DNA of 64,000 nucleotides from Mycteria americana. Lineage: Eukaryota; Chordata; Aves; Ciconiiformes; Ciconiidae. Of the stretch, positions 48,304-63,293 are shown piece by piece. The notes under the pieces were generated by a model. The model made no database searches, was not told where the DNA came from, and was given only the letters and a program-made list of their open reading frames with translations. The DNA is taken from contig NC_134369.1 in the NCBI RefSeq assembly GCF_035582795.1, positions 62,930,001-62,994,000 of the forward strand, read 5' to 3'. Each line of letters opens with the position of its first letter. Position 1 is the stretch's first letter. The position numbers and the translations under genes are program-made.

Positions 48304-51300
48304 GTGAGCGCGGGGTGCTGGGCCTCCGTCCTTGGCGGTGGGGCGATGCTCCTCACGCCTGGGTTGAAGGGCCATTAGTGAGGGCACCGGTGGCTTCTCT
48401 TCTCTCGTGTGTGTGCTGGTGATCCTGGGTGTGCCGGCCATCTCCCCAGGGTCTGGGCTGCTCCCTCTGCCTCCCCTGCTTTGCGTGGGCTCGGGGGGCT
48501 GCGGCTGTTGGATTCCAGCCTAACACCCTCGGTAATGTTTGTGGCTGTAGTCCAGGTGTGGGTAGGTGTGTGTTTGTGGGTTTAAAACTTCAGTTATTTT
48601 CTGATTTGCTACTTGCTTCTGTTGTCTCGGTCGTCACTAGATGTGGTCTGCGTAGGATGTGCTTTCTCTGAAGTGCTTTAGCGCTGTTGCGCAGTTGCAG
48701 CAAGTGCTGTTGAAAAACTGTGGAACAGTTAGAAAAGAGCTGGTTTATTCTGTTTCAGGTGTGTAGCTTAGGAATTTTGGCAGTGATAAATAAAATGAGA
48801 TTCAGGAGTAAACTTATTGGGTCATTAGAGAATAATATTCTCACTGAGTGTGTTTTTATGCATTTAACTATTAAATCAATGAGCAATACTGCTGATTTGG
48901 GCTGATCTTTGTTTTCCCCTCATAGTCCTTTAACGCTGTTACTGGCTTTTCAGTTGTTTTCAGTGCATGATCCTTGAATATTGACTAATTATTTTACAGT
49001 ACATATATTTTTTGATCAGTGGTGTTTCATACATTATTTGTAACGAAGCACTTTTCTCTTGAGTAGATTCATCCTTTGTTTATACCAAAGTTTGTAAGCA
49101 AAAATTCTTAATAATAAGTAGATGTTACCTACGCTATAACTCTGTTGGTAAGTTTAGTTTGTTATGCTACAAATTTGTGAAAATTTGACTTACCTCTTAC
49201 CTATTCTTCCTTCCTCAAATGTTCCTCTCCAGCCAGCAATTTTCCAGCAGTTGAGATAATGATGTCACCTACAGCAGATGTTCTCGGTTATTTCAAACTG
49301 AATCTTTATTTGCTTCCCTATAGGAATTTTTGTTTCTCTGAGCAGCAGTTAACAGCCTTTTTTCCTGAATCGACTACTATGTGTTTTCGAACTAAACTCT
49401 GTATGTTCATTCCTCTTGTGACCTGTCTGAAGCATTTCAGTTACCAGGGTAAAGCTAGTTCAAGGTATATTGGCGTGTGGCTCCTTGGCTGGCCTTTATT
49501 CTCAGATGGCAGAGGTTACAGCCAAGGAGAACTGTATGTATATTTGCATAGCAGCCAGGTACATTTGGTTTTCACTATGTCTGGATATTGGGGGGGGGGG
49601 GAACAACTTTCCCTGGGATGCTGCCTAAACTGGAAGGTGTTGTGCCAGTGTATAGTAATCTTAGTATTTAGATCAGGTTTGGTTGGTGTATCTGTGGTGG
49701 CTATAGGAAAGTGTTTTGTATGCACTTTCATATACTAAAGTCTTTTTCAAAATTAGCTGGAGGTGCAGTCTAGAGTGAGTGTCTTTCTTTTCCTGTATGA
49801 TGTATAGCAGTACGGGTTGCTGTGTTTCAGGAACTCTCTTAAAGGGTGTACATGGGCTTCTGAGAAAGAATGAACCTTTTGCCTAACATCTTAACAGCAG
49901 ATATTCTGACAGTTCAGCAGAGACTGTTCAGGCTATCGGTTTCCATCTTTGCTTCCAGGAAAGGACAAAACTGGCACGTCAAAATACCTATCCCCTCTCA
50001 TCCTTTAGTGTAAAAATGCTGCCATTAGCAAGCTCTGAATCTCTGACTGAGAGCTACTGGTTTTTATGCAAGTAGTTAAAATGTTCCAGAAGTGACCAGA
50101 CAGATTTTATAGTTTCTTAAGGTTATTTACTGTGAATGTAATTCCTAAACCCAGTATGTACAAGATGTCTGGGACTTCTCAGTCTTTATTTAGGTGCCAA
50201 TAACATTTCCATAGTACTTGCAAAGGGTTTGACAAGATTCTTGAACCTAACTAAGCACTAAGCCACCAAAATTTGCTAAGTAACACAGAACAAATTAGCA
50301 AGATTCATCAAGCCTTGTGTGCCTAGGCAGAGGCAAATCTTTATCTTTGGTTAGACAGATACCTCTTTCCACTCAAAAGCCTTAGCAGATAACCTAATTG
50401 TGGGGTTTGACAGTTGTGTTAATAGAGAGAAGTTATTTTTACAGTTGGTTTTCCCATCTGAGAGAGAGAGGGGGGTGATGCATCCTAAACAGCCATTTAG
50501 GTAAGTGTGGACAGAATTTGCTCATCATTAGACATGTATAAAATCTTTGAGCATAGATGATAGGTGCATGTGTGTGCTGCTGCAAAACGAAAAGAACCTC
50601 TATGAGAAGATATGTTTGCTTAGCTGTGTTTTGTTTCCATATATGCTTCTGTTTTACAGTTCTGGGAATGTGCTTACATTTAGAGAGTTTTTGCAAAACT
50701 TGAAGAACCTTGAGAAGGTTTAGATTAAAGTAGGAAATGCTTAGATTTTATTCATTGGCTTCTTAAGAAAGAGTTTGAAGAGCTGAAAACAAAAGAGTTA
50801 CTCCTTTTGTTGAGGCTGCTTGTAGCATAATAGTCTATTTTAATATCTTGGTTTGTTTCCTGGGAAAACCAAAACCAAAATTATTTCAATTTTTTCAAAT
50901 GCTTATTTATACTTATTTCAAGCTGGATATACAATTATTGATGGAGACTGTCTTCCTACTTCTTTTGTCTAAATTTATATGGAAGAATATGTTGGATTAA
51001 TACCAAATTGGTAATAACAGGTGTGTTACTGCACACAAGTGTGTGTAATAACTAATATTTTTACAAAAATGTTACTGAGACTGTCTAATGGGATCTAAAA
51101 GCCTCATGTCTCCCTTAAGGGATGTAGAATGTGTTCTCTTCATTTACCAATGATGCCTCATTTTCCAAGGCTTTTAAGATTATCTTGTTATCTGAACTAC
51201 CTCTAGAATAGCAATACTAGTAATTGAGCTTGTTAGGGAAAGATAATAGTTCTCAGAAGTTGTGGTTGGAATTTTGATCCTTAAATAGCTCGTTGGTTAA

Positions 51301-52124
51301 CTTTTTAATTCCTCTGATTATGTTTAACTGAATAAAAGGAATTTAGACCCTTAAATCCTTCCTTGTTACCAAAACAACTGTGGTTCACATTAAAACACTT
51401 AAAGGCTTAAATGTAGAAAAGGTGGTTATTCTGTTTTTGATTTCTTGCATTTCATAGGTGTAGCTTTCACCATGTTAGCCTTCTTTTATAGCCAGCTTAT
51501 TTGGCTAAAAACATTGCATGCTTTTTGTTCTGCCCGACACCTGTGCAGGTGGGAGACATTGCTGCTCTTTGAAGTTATTACCACTTGCCTTTCTGTCACT
51601 GGAGTGGTTTGTGTCAGCTGCCTGCCTATGTCACAAATATCAGCTGGGCTGGTGTAAGGAGCAATATAGTTTCAGATCACCTCATGCAAATCATGCAGGC
51701 CATGAATAAAAAGTGCTTAAAGTAACAGTTGAGTTCAGACAGTAATCTTCAACAGGGAAATGACGACTGACCTTACAGCCATGTTACTGCTATCTGAGAT
51801 AGTTGAAATCTGAAGTGTAAGCTAAATTCCAGAAAATAGCTCGTCTTAGCTGGCGGACTGAGGTAGAGATTCTCTTTGTAGCATGTTGCAGTAAACCTAG
51901 CAGATTTTTTAAAAATATGTTTAGATTTTTTAGTTTGTCGTCTTGCTCTTACACCTTTGCTTTTTCTATGCTTTTCTCTGCTTTTTAACTAGAGAGAGAG
52001 AGAGTACATAGTACTTTCATCAGATGAAAGTGCTCGTATTCTGTAAAGTTTACCTCTCATTTCTGTTTTTGAAAAAATGGACAAAGTGAAGTCTTAGCAG
52101 ATGGCATTTTCTCAGCCTTTCGAT

Positions 52125-52150
52125 AATTTTTTTTTTTTTTTTTCCCCCTG
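52125..52150. repeat. Poly-T/C run
   Basis: A run of about 17 T followed by CCCCC, mononucleotide low complexity in TDRD9 intron 1. Confidence 0.7.
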
Positions 52151-54252
52151 TACCCTCTTCAGTTCCTAGTTAGGTTTCTCCCTTTCCTTTCCCCCCAGTG
52201 TGGACACTAGAACTGGATGCAGTAAACTAGTATCAGTTTCATCAATAAAACATGCCTGTAAAAGTAGGTAAGCCTTTTTGTGTGTTTCTTAAGCATTGCG
52301 TTGGGATTTACATTGAATTGGCTATGATACCTAGATAATTTTTTTAACTATTATTCAGTGACTGCCTTTTAGCACATGTTGTAGTTGGTGGTCCTTGTTT
52401 CTGGATTTAGAAGACTATGTTTGCTTACATTAAGTGAAATTGAAGTGAAATTTATGAAGAATGGGTAAGTTGTATTTGTGGTCATCTTGCATCATGCATT
52501 TGTGGGGTTGGTTTTGGTTTTTGTTTGTTTCTCCCCCCCCCCCTTTTTGATAATCATAAAGGCAAGTGGACCTTGCATGTTTACTGGCTGACCATTTTCC
52601 ATAAATTAAATTTTGGAAGTTACATTTTTAGGGATTTTTTCACCTATTTTCCAATAGAAAGCTGTGAAGCTACTGTTTTAAGAAACTAATTTATGTGAAT
52701 TACCATTGCAGGAATCTTGCACATTTGACCAAATAAAAATTATTTTCTGAAACCAGCATTGTGGATGTTAATTCTCAATGTAATATTAAGTCTGCTAATG
52801 CCTTGTATATGCTCAGTGCCTGTTACCTTCTTTCCTGTGGAAAAGGTAGTTGAAGTTTAACTCTTTGGGGAGCTTTATCAGTGAGGAAAAACCTTTCTTT
52901 TAAACTATCCTGCCCTCATACAGGGATCCATGTCTGGATTGTTTAGAGCTGCATGAAAGGAATCTGATACTCTTTATTCTGCATCAGTTGGGCAGAGTAA
53001 GTTGAGATCAACACTTTTGTTATTTATTTACACACTGACAGCTGCACAAAAGGAGGGCAAAGAGTTTATACCAGCTCTGAGTGCAGATATGAGTTTGCAC
53101 ATGCTTGCGAAGGTTTGTGTGTTTAGTTTATGGAAAGTGGAGGGACCAGTTACTTTTGGTATTGAGCTGCAATTTTTTATTACTCTAAACCTGTAGGAAC
53201 TGATTTACTCTAGTCCTCTAGTGCTTTGTTAAATAGGAGTATGCAAGAGTTCTGATTTTTTCACCTTCTGTGTATATTATGTTCCACTCTTCTGCATGAA
53301 ATATTCTCCAGATGATAAGCTTTCCAAATTTTTTTTAAATAGTATTTTTATCTTTTATGAAAATATTGTGCAATTTATTTCACCGAATTTATGTTGCATT
53401 ATTAGTAAATTCTTTCTTGGGTGGGGGATACAACTGTGGAGCATCAGGAAATATCTTTCATTTTTATGTTACCAGCTTGAGGAAACCTGAATGTCATCTT
53501 CAGTATGTTTGAAGAAAATAGCAGAGGAAGTGGTGTTCCTCCGTGTTTGCAAAATTTTGTGAATTGGGCCATGTGAGTCTTGCCCATTTTTTATGATGTG
53601 GCAGACAGATTAAAAGGCAATCTGGAGATGAAGAGGTTAAGTAAAAGACATGTAAAAATTTGTTACATACAGTAATGGGAGCCCAATTGGAAATGTAGCA
53701 AACTGAGCTCTGGCATATGTTTTCATTGATTTTCTGCTCTAATTGTCTGCTGTGACCCTAACTGCTACGTATCCAATCAGTCTTGTAAAACTTTATTATG
53801 AAGCCACAGTGATAGGTGATGGCAACTGAAAAACATGAAATTTTGTTATACTTAAATTTAAAATGGTCACCTCTTGCTTTGGAAGTGATCTGTTGACTCT
53901 TTTGCTATTCTGGAAAGTACTGTCTGATTTGATCAAAACGTTTAAGTTTAATGCAGGGTCTGGGTTTCAGGATAACTTCCAATAAGTCAAATGAAGAAGT
54001 ACAACTGTTTGAAATAAAATAATTCATTGATTTCTTAAAGAATAGAGAGCTAGTTGTTAAATGTCGTTAAATATCCAATGTTTCATTTAGTTGTCTACCT
54101 TCACAGTATTTCAGCACATGCAGAGTACAGTTTGGAAAAAATACAGAAACAGTGCACGACGAAGCCTGTTACAACTTCTGATGTTGTTTTCATTTTAGAA
54201 CTTATTCTTGAAGTTAAGAAATAACTGTTCAGCCCCAAAAAGTATTTATCAC

Positions 54253-54258
54253 TTTATT
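54253..54258 (-). terminator. RD3L: Candidate RD3L poly(A) signal AATAAA
   Basis: Canonical AATAAA on the minus strand about 450 bases after the RD3L stop codon. A nearer variant ATTAAA lies at 54,587-54,592 (about 120 bases after the stop). Which one is used cannot be decided from sequence. Confidence 0.4.
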
Positions 54259-54710
54259 TGGTATAATTGATATTATATTAAACCATTTATCTTACACAGT
54301 ATAGAGTTCCCATAGAGCCTAAAAGCTATGTGACAAATACAGAAGGTTTTGCCTAACTCTTTGTGGATTGATGCTATTTCAAAACATGGAAAGCAGTCTT
54401 GTCTTGTTTAAATACCTCTAGCTGTATATGGCTAAAAAATAAAATGCTTCAGAGTTTTTTTTCAGAAACATCTACATTTTTGGTTAAAAGACATCTTCAA
54501 ACACAACATCTTTAAGGAACTATAAAGATCAAGAGGTGAGTTTGTATTTAAAGTTTGTATACTGTATACTAGCTATAATCAAGGATTTTAATTCCTGAAC
54601 TTGGAAAAAAGGGGAGCATGTCATATTTCTTATTCCTATGTTTGTGGATGGCCGTCACAAGAAAGGAAAGCAAACGGCTACATAGCTTTTTGAAAGAAAC
54701 ACAAACCAAC

Positions 54711-55008
54711 TTAACTTGATGGGTAGTAATAGGGTAGATTCCAGATTCTATGAGAGAAGGTGGGAAACGTGCTTCGTGTGTTTTTGTCAACATAACTTGA
54801 AACCGTGGGGATTTCTTCTTTGTCTGATTTGTTAGAACTGTCTCCATGCAGACTGAAATGTTCAGAGCAGTTTGTATTCCATGCATCTGCCAGTTGGTCT
54901 TGTTGGTTTTCTCTCTCAATGGTAGTAAGAAAATCTTTTAAAACTTGCTTGAATATGTAGACTATTTCCCAAGGTAAAACATCATTTTCTGCCAAAACTT
55001 CACGAAAT
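54711..55008 (-). CDS. RD3L: RD3L coding exon 2 (C-terminal part)
   Basis: On the minus strand, acceptor TTGTTTGTTTCTAG is followed by A-TTT-CGT-GAA, completing the split Arg codon of the previous exon and giving [20 protein letters not shown]. The frame ends at a stop at 54,711-54,713 after HRIWNLPYYYPSS, the conserved RD3L C-terminus. The middle (ERENQQDQLADAWNTNCSEH) is less conserved and acidic. With exon 1 (299 nt) this 298-nt exon gives 198 residues, the human length as I recall it. The frame is intact. Confidence 0.95.
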
Positions 55009-56484
<1,476 letters not shown>

Positions 56485-56627
56485 TTAAATCTGACAAGCC
56501 TTACATTTTATAATATTTTCCATCTGTTTTCTGAGTTAATATAACTATGTGACGTTTACAGCATTTAAAAGTGCGTATCTATCATGTTGGAAATATTTCA
56601 TTTTTCATCCTGGTAGTATATATGGTT

Positions 56628-56755
56628 TAAAAAAAAAACAAACAAAAAAACCAACACAAACCCAAAACCAAACAAACAAGAACACAACACCCCCCCCCCC
56701 CCAAACCAACAAAAAAACCCCCAACAAAACAAAGACCCTCAAACCTCCAAAATTG
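56628..56755. repeat. C/A-rich low-complexity tract
   Basis: About 130 bases of A and C on the plus strand, including a C12 run near 56,691 and many ACAAACAAA and CCAACAAAA pieces. It lies between the presumed RD3L leader exon and coding exon 1, so it is GU-rich in RD3L pre-mRNA. Confidence 0.8.
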
Positions 56756-56972
56756 GAAGTAACCTGTACATTTAAAAAGTGATTAAATAAAGTTAAGTGC
56801 TAGAACTCTGAGTGATCTGTTTTTAAAACTTATGTATAAATTTTTATTTTAATTAAATTCTTCTTTACATAACCTGGAAACAGGAACCTGGTGGAATAGG
56901 CTTTTAAATTGCAGTTCATTACAAATCATGCAGACACAAGCATACTAATTGGAATAAAATAACATAAATTAC

Positions 56973-57062
56973 CTTTGCAGTTGGCTGTGAACAGTGTTGT
57001 TTCAGGTGAGTTTGCTTGAAGGTCTCTTATTCCAGCATATCTTGTTTCCAGGCTGTTACTAC
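56973..57062 (-). other. RD3L: Possible RD3L 5'-UTR exon
   Basis: On the minus strand there is an acceptor-like GTTTTCTTCCAG, then about 90 bases ending CCAACTGCAAAG at donor GTAATT (56,972-56,967). It is the nearest plausible leader exon upstream of the RD3L coding start. The pyrimidine tract is poor, so the 5' boundary is uncertain. Confidence 0.4.
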
Positions 57063-57950
57063 TGCTGGAAGAAAACAAGGTTTTTTCTTTTTTTTCTTTT
57101 CTCCATTTACTCAAACTGTGCTTAGAAAAATGACTTTCTGTACTGAATATGACAGTTTAAGTTTTTCTGCTTTTAAGGTTCTTTTTCATCCTCTGTACCA
57201 GAGAGAAGTAGTAATCCATTTAACCTAACATGGTCTCTCAAATACTTTCTACAAAGTCCATTAAGATCTCCTACCTTTGAATCGAGTTCTGCCGATGGCA
57301 GCAATTTAAAAAAAGATGGTAACAATTTCAAATGCTTGTTGCTAAATCCATCCGAAGGTATTGTTGGTAGTGAGATGAATAATGATAGTCTGAAGCAACT
57401 ACAGACGTGCTTCTAGCTAAAGTTAAGGCTGTCGTATGATGTGATGCTTGGCTGTGCATAGCTGTAGGTCACAGTTTAGAGCTGTATTTTCATGCCTGTA
57501 GAGTGCTAAAAATAACTATGTTGCTTTTATCATCAAACTAAACTTTCAGGCCATTGAGATGCTGGAAGACTTTTCTCCCATTAGAGGGGAATCAGGCTGT
57601 TCTTCTGTCATTTTTAAACAGCTAAGAATAGTCTTTCTCTAGTAAAGATCGTCTAAAGCCTTTGTTAAGTGAGTGTTGACAGAAAAGAGCTATTTGACAG
57701 TAGCTCAGGATTTTGTTGCTATATTAAATACTTCTTCCAGATGAATTTCATCAATCTCATGTTACTACACTTTTTCATTACTGTGCATAACTTCACATTT
57801 TTAATTAACATTTCAAGTGTGTTTGAAGCCAGTCTGTAACACCTACGGTGTGCCATGAAAGACACATTAATCTAATTAAAGGAATAGAATGATAAAGAGA
57901 TGCAAATTGAGGTCAAACTGATCTAAAAAGCCTAGAATTGTAAGTCTTAC

Positions 57951-58070
57951 CATAGACTTTGCTTCTCTCTCAACTGGCTGTCAGTTGCCTGCTCCAAGAT
58001 TCGTTTTCAGGAATGGCATTGTGCACACTAAAGGTCGCTGAAGCAGCCATTTTCCGTTCCAGTTATCTGG
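57951..58070 (-). other. RD3L: Possible RD3L first exon with a small upstream ORF
   Basis: On the minus strand a segment ends AAGCAAAGTCTATG at a good donor GTAAGA (57,950-57,945). It contains its own ATG and a 26-codon frame starting MAASATFSVHNAIPENESWS and closing before the donor, which would be an upstream ORF if the exon is used. The right end (transcription start) is approximate. There is no CpG island or TATA box, so this is tentative. Confidence 0.35.
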
Positions 58071-61000
58071 TCTCTTCCTATTAATCTAAACAGTAGGCAT
58101 GGTATACGAAATGCCTTCTCTTCTGTTCTTTCTTGTTCTAATGACTGCTTTTGCTCCTGTAAGTATTTTTTGTTCCTACTTTTTTTGCCTTCACTGGTGT
58201 GTTGAGCTGTTGGGAGAACAAGGGTTCTGTAAATTTGTTCTAGATGTCATACAACATAAAGGATGACGTGTATGGCTTTTATTAAAGCTGATATTACTTA
58301 TACATTGGAAAAATTCAAGTGTCAGTATTAATCCTCTTCAACTGGAAGGTTTTCACATTGCATTGTATGTGGTACTATGAAAAAGGAAGGGAGCTAGGTT
58401 TATGATGACAGAACTGTCCTGACAGATTTTCAGATGAAATTAAAATACTCCTTGCCACCTCCTTTACAGCACAGTTAACATGTCACCACTTTTCTTCCAC
58501 TGTATCAAATCAGAAAGTAAATTGCTGTACAGTATGAAACCATTGTAGTGTCTTTGCAAATTAAGGAGATGCATACTGGAAGGTGTGCAAATTAATTAAA
58601 TGAGAAACCTACGACAGTTTTTTTTTTTTATTTTGGTTTCTGGTTTTTGGGTTTTTACCTAATCTTTGATTATATCATCAAATTTTGTGAGGCAGGATAC
58701 TGAGAATAGTATTTATCTTTCCATTGGTAGGAGAACATTAATACTGAAAATTTGTGTTGCTTCTACTTTTGTATGCATTTTAGATATGTATTCAGGAAGA
58801 GATGACTGCTCATGTGAGGCTGGCATTGGGAACTGGAACTTCAAAGTAGAGCAGTATTTTATGGAGTTGCTAGCCAGTGGTTAATCCTGGAAACTCTGTG
58901 CAGAGTTACAATTCCATCCAACTATCCCGAAATATACTTATGTTTCTGCAGCGCTGTGTTGGGATGGAAGTTTCAGCTTGATTTTCGCTGATAGTGTGTC
59001 TGTTCCCTGAAGGCATTACTGAGTTTGTCTTTATTAATAACTACAGTTATTGTTATGGTTTAATCTGGGCGGGGGGAGAAGGCTATATTTTGATTCCTCT
59101 CATTAATTTTTAGGCAGTTCCTAAAATTACAATAATAGAATTACAAATGGTGTGAAGTCTTTACTACTTACCTTTAGGTTTCTTGCCTTTTTTTTTTTTT
59201 TAAATGTTCTTTGACTCTCTTATTATTGGGGAAAAACGTTTTGGTCTCCTTAACATTCATCTAGCAATCTTCCACTTTCCTTCAGTCTGTAAATTTAGAT
59301 AACTCAGAGATACTGTGTTTTTTAGAAGTGATTTATGGTCTTAAGTTTCTGAATCTCTCTTGTCTTTGGCAGTTCATCTCATTACTCACTTCTGCAAATT
59401 TTCTAAAAGTTTAAGTACTAGCATTTTTGCTTTCTTACTGTAGCATACCAAACCAATATTTTTATAGCCTTAATTTCCCTTTTCTGAATTTTTCTTTGCT
59501 GGTATTAGTGACTAAAACACATTATAATACTCGAGTGAGACCATAACATTAGTTATATAAAAATGAGTAATTTTTGTCTTTTTTAGTACGCTATAAATTA
59601 CTCTGCCACTGCAGTAGAGCAGTTGTTTGCTAATTGATTTTTTTCCTGTAAATTAACCCTAATTGTCTGTGTGTGTAATATAAAATGTAAATTGAAGATT
59701 CTTTGAACTTTTTTAAAATTTCCCTTCAACCTCCGTATTTGACTTTGTTTTCCTAATTTTTGAGGCAAGGAATGTAGTGAATTCCTAAGCATCTGTTGTT
59801 TCTATAACTTAATAATTTTCTTTGAACTGCAGTGAATGATATCTCTGCTTATGTAGGTAAATCAGAAGGGGTGTCTTTTCATGTAAGCGTTTCTTATGCT
59901 TTCTCTTAAGATAACCATTCCTTTTTCTGTAGCATATTTTAGGCTTGTTTTCTGATGCTGTTCTCAAATTGAATTGAGGGAGCAGCAAGAGTTGCTGGAG
60001 CCAAAGTGCAGATTTCCTTTCATAAATCAATTCAGACAGTTTTAGTGGTCTTTCCTTTCTTCCTATGGCAGGTCCAGGTTCATCAGCAAAGAGCCTTATT
60101 CCAAAACAATAGCCTTTCTAGAGCACATGCTAATTGAAAATTGATTGGGTAAATAAGGAAATAACCATGGCAGCCAGTGGACAAAATGGGATCTTTTTCC
60201 TTGCATGTAAGACACACAGGTTATTTCGTTCTATTTTAAAAAGGCTGTGTATAGAACAGATTTTTTTAAAACCTTATTTAGCTTATTTTTATCTGCAGAC
60301 TTCTTGGTACCAAAAAATAATGTATTCCAAAGTGTCAATGTCTTCCTCTTTCTCCTGTACTCATTATTCTCCACCCAACCCCAAGTAAATGGGAAGTTCC
60401 CATCAAACAGTTCTTACTTTCTGAACTAATTGTAAGTTCTGCCAGTTTACAAAGATGTTTCTCACTTAGGCAGTTGGCTAGGAGGCTGTGTAACCTGGTT
60501 TGTGGAGATGTTAGAGAAGGGGAACACAAAAGAGGAACATCTCATTTTTCCTCTTTCTTAAGACAGTACAAAATACTTTTTCTAGCAATTCCATAAGCAA
60601 TAAAGAAATTATTTCATTGCACTGTGTGTATGGTTTCCACTGCAGATTACTGTAGCTATGTAAGTTAAATACTCATGTACTTCTCTGAAGCCTTTTTCTG
60701 AAAAAGCAGTAGAAATGGAGGCCTGTGGAGAAGCGCTGATTGCATGGCCATGCAGCTAGATGTTTTGACTTGTGTCTCTTGTGCCTTCAGACCATGTGAA
60801 GAAGAAATGCTTCACTTCAAGACTGGTTGAACAGAGCTAGGCAATCTAAAATAGAGGTTTGCATGGCAGAGCTCATGTGTCAGGAGATTGTTAAACTTCT
60901 GCATCAGTACAGGTGAATGAAGATGGCCACACATGAAACAATGGAACAATCTAAATGCATCTCTGTGATAGTGACTCTGTTTTGTTGTGGAGAGGTTTTC

Positions 61001-63293
61001 TTATGGGTTATGGTGGATATATTTGGTTTCCCCATGGCTTTTAGCTGTGCTGGTTTCGTGACATTTGGCTTACAAATACAGAAATGAGGAATCATTGAAG
61101 TAGCTTAACTTACATTCCCATAGTTATGTGAGTACACAAAGTAAGCATAATTCATGTGAAATTACTCTAGAATAGATCAACATGGAAGGGTGTGTGGGGG
61201 TTTCCCTACTGGCTTCAGTAAACATAGACACAGCCTCTGATTTAGAAGGTATCTTCATAATGACTTACTCTGTGGATTACCAGAGTAACGAGCATGCCCT
61301 GGTCCATGTGGCAGAACAGTTCCTACTGGGGCCATGTGCTCTGTTTATTCTATTACTTTTTCACCCTTAAAATAAATTAAATATGAGGCACCGTTCCATT
61401 TACTGTTTGATTCATTCTGGTTAGTAGCAGGCATATTTAGGGAGTCTCTTACTAGTTCTTACTTGGCTGAGGGGAAAGGAGCATCAATCTGGTGTGGTGT
61501 TAGTACATGTAATCTTTAAAGAATTCCTCCTAAGGCAGTGCTGCATCCATGGTGGCAGTTACGTTCTGAGTATGTTTTGTACTGAAGAGATGCATCTAAA
61601 CCCGGCACTTGCTGTGAGAACCCTCAAGTTTCAAAGTGATTTTGTTCAGCCATGTGTGTGGCTTGGTGTGAAGGTGTGGAAGTCCAGTTCATGGCTCTAA
61701 TCTTTAACCTGAAAATGACTGGTACTCAAAATGTCTCATCTGTTCTAGGAATTCCTCTTTTGCCTCTTTCTGTTTGACAATACAATTGTGAGGGGGAACT
61801 TGATGATTAAGATATTCTGGAATCAAATAACTGGTGTGAGGCTGCAAAGGTTTAGCATTTACTTAAGTAGAAGTATTGCTTGCTTTTAAAGTTCTTCAGG
61901 GTTAAAACCTCTGAGTTTCTCCTTGTCAATACTCTTACAGCTTTGTATGTTACCAGCTAGGAGCCCTCAACTCTGTGTTGAAGACATAGCACAACTACAG
62001 AGTAAGAGTATTTACGTACACTTGTGATGTAAGTACAACAGACAACATATGGATTTAAGTAGCTGAAACTTACCACAGGGAAACAAAATGAGTCAATGTG
62101 GGATGCATGTTCCAAGGGTGCTGAATATACCTGGATTTTAGCTTTGTTGATACAATGGCAAAGCATAACTCCAAAGGAGTACTTGAAGAATAACAGTGAG
62201 GTGGTTTTGTGGAGGTTTACAGGAAACTTCCTCTAGTATAAGCAGTAACATTAGAGAAAAGTGGATTCTTATTTGGAAATCATCATCACTAAACTTAATA
62301 CCAGCTACTTTAGAAGATGGGACTGTTTACAGCCAGGTAATATTTCTTAGCTAAAAAGAGGTGACGGAAGATGTTTGTCTTATACTGTCTGATGTCTTCT
62401 GAAATCTCTTGAAAGCTTTTTTAAAAAAACTAAGTAAAATAATCTCTTTAGCACAGGAAACTGAGGTATTTGCATGATGTGTGGTGAAATAAGTTTTACG
62501 TTCTGATTATGGCCTTTCAACGCTACTGTAATAAATAATTGCTATAATGCAGAAGGCATATTCTTGAAACAGACTTACTATTCTGGCAAAATCTGAAATT
62601 CTCACAAAGAATAAAGGTTTTCTAGGAATCAGCTGTTTTTCCAGTGTAGTGTTTTCTTGTGAACAAGTATTGCTCTGTAACGATATTCTGGGAGAAAAAA
62701 GCTGCAAATCCAAGTCAGCTCCGAGTACAGCAAGAAGACTTTAGTCTTAACATCACATATGCAAAGGAACTTCCTAAACTGACCACCAGGTCCTGTAATA
62801 ACAAAGCAGTCTAGTTAAACCTGGAGCTATTACTATACTTATTTGTAAGAACTACAAATTCCGTACTTATTTGAGCTGATTCAGTGTGCTGTTGGACAAC
62901 ACGCTTTGTTTTGACAGAAAGTTGTTGGTGCTACCCAGCACTTAGGTCAAGTGAGAAATGGCACAAACAGGTGGAGGAGAAGCTTTTTATTCTTTACTTT
63001 GGAAGGTTTTATGGCATCTGTACCATCTGAGATGCTAGTGACTCTTGCAATTGAAAGAGGCAAGAAGTGTATCTCTCGTCATGAATGAGACTCATGACGC
63101 ACCAAGAAATTATCATAGTTCTTATTTGACCAAAAGTGTTGATAGCATGTCATAACAATTGCTAGCTAGCTAACATTTCAACACATTGGTACAGTGGTAT
63201 ATGTTCCATATTTCTTTGTTAGCTTTTGTAGGTAATACAGTCACATATTATGGTTTGCTGCCTTGGATTTTGTGTGAAGGGCTGATACTTTAT

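Larger units (their letters stand above)
46930..48430. promoter_or_regulatory. CpG island, shared ATP5MJ/TDRD9 promoter
   Basis: A 1.5-kb CpG-rich block lies between the minus-strand ATP5MJ leader exon and the plus-strand TDRD9 start, whose first exons are about 0.8 kb apart. On the ATP5MJ side, TTTCCCAGCATCCCCCGCG (minus strand, 47,325-47,307) resembles the ZNF143/SBS element common at housekeeping promoters. On the TDRD9 side there is an E-box CACGTG (48,025-48,030) and an E2F6-type GGCGGGAA (48,053-48,060). A second CACGTG is at 47,515-47,520. No TATA box is seen. Factor binding is inferred from motifs only. Confidence 0.8.

Noticed and set aside
47333-48441. Minus-strand frames of 253 and 276 codons across the second CpG island
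   Set aside because: Same compositional effect, antisense to TDRD9 exon 1 and its promoter.
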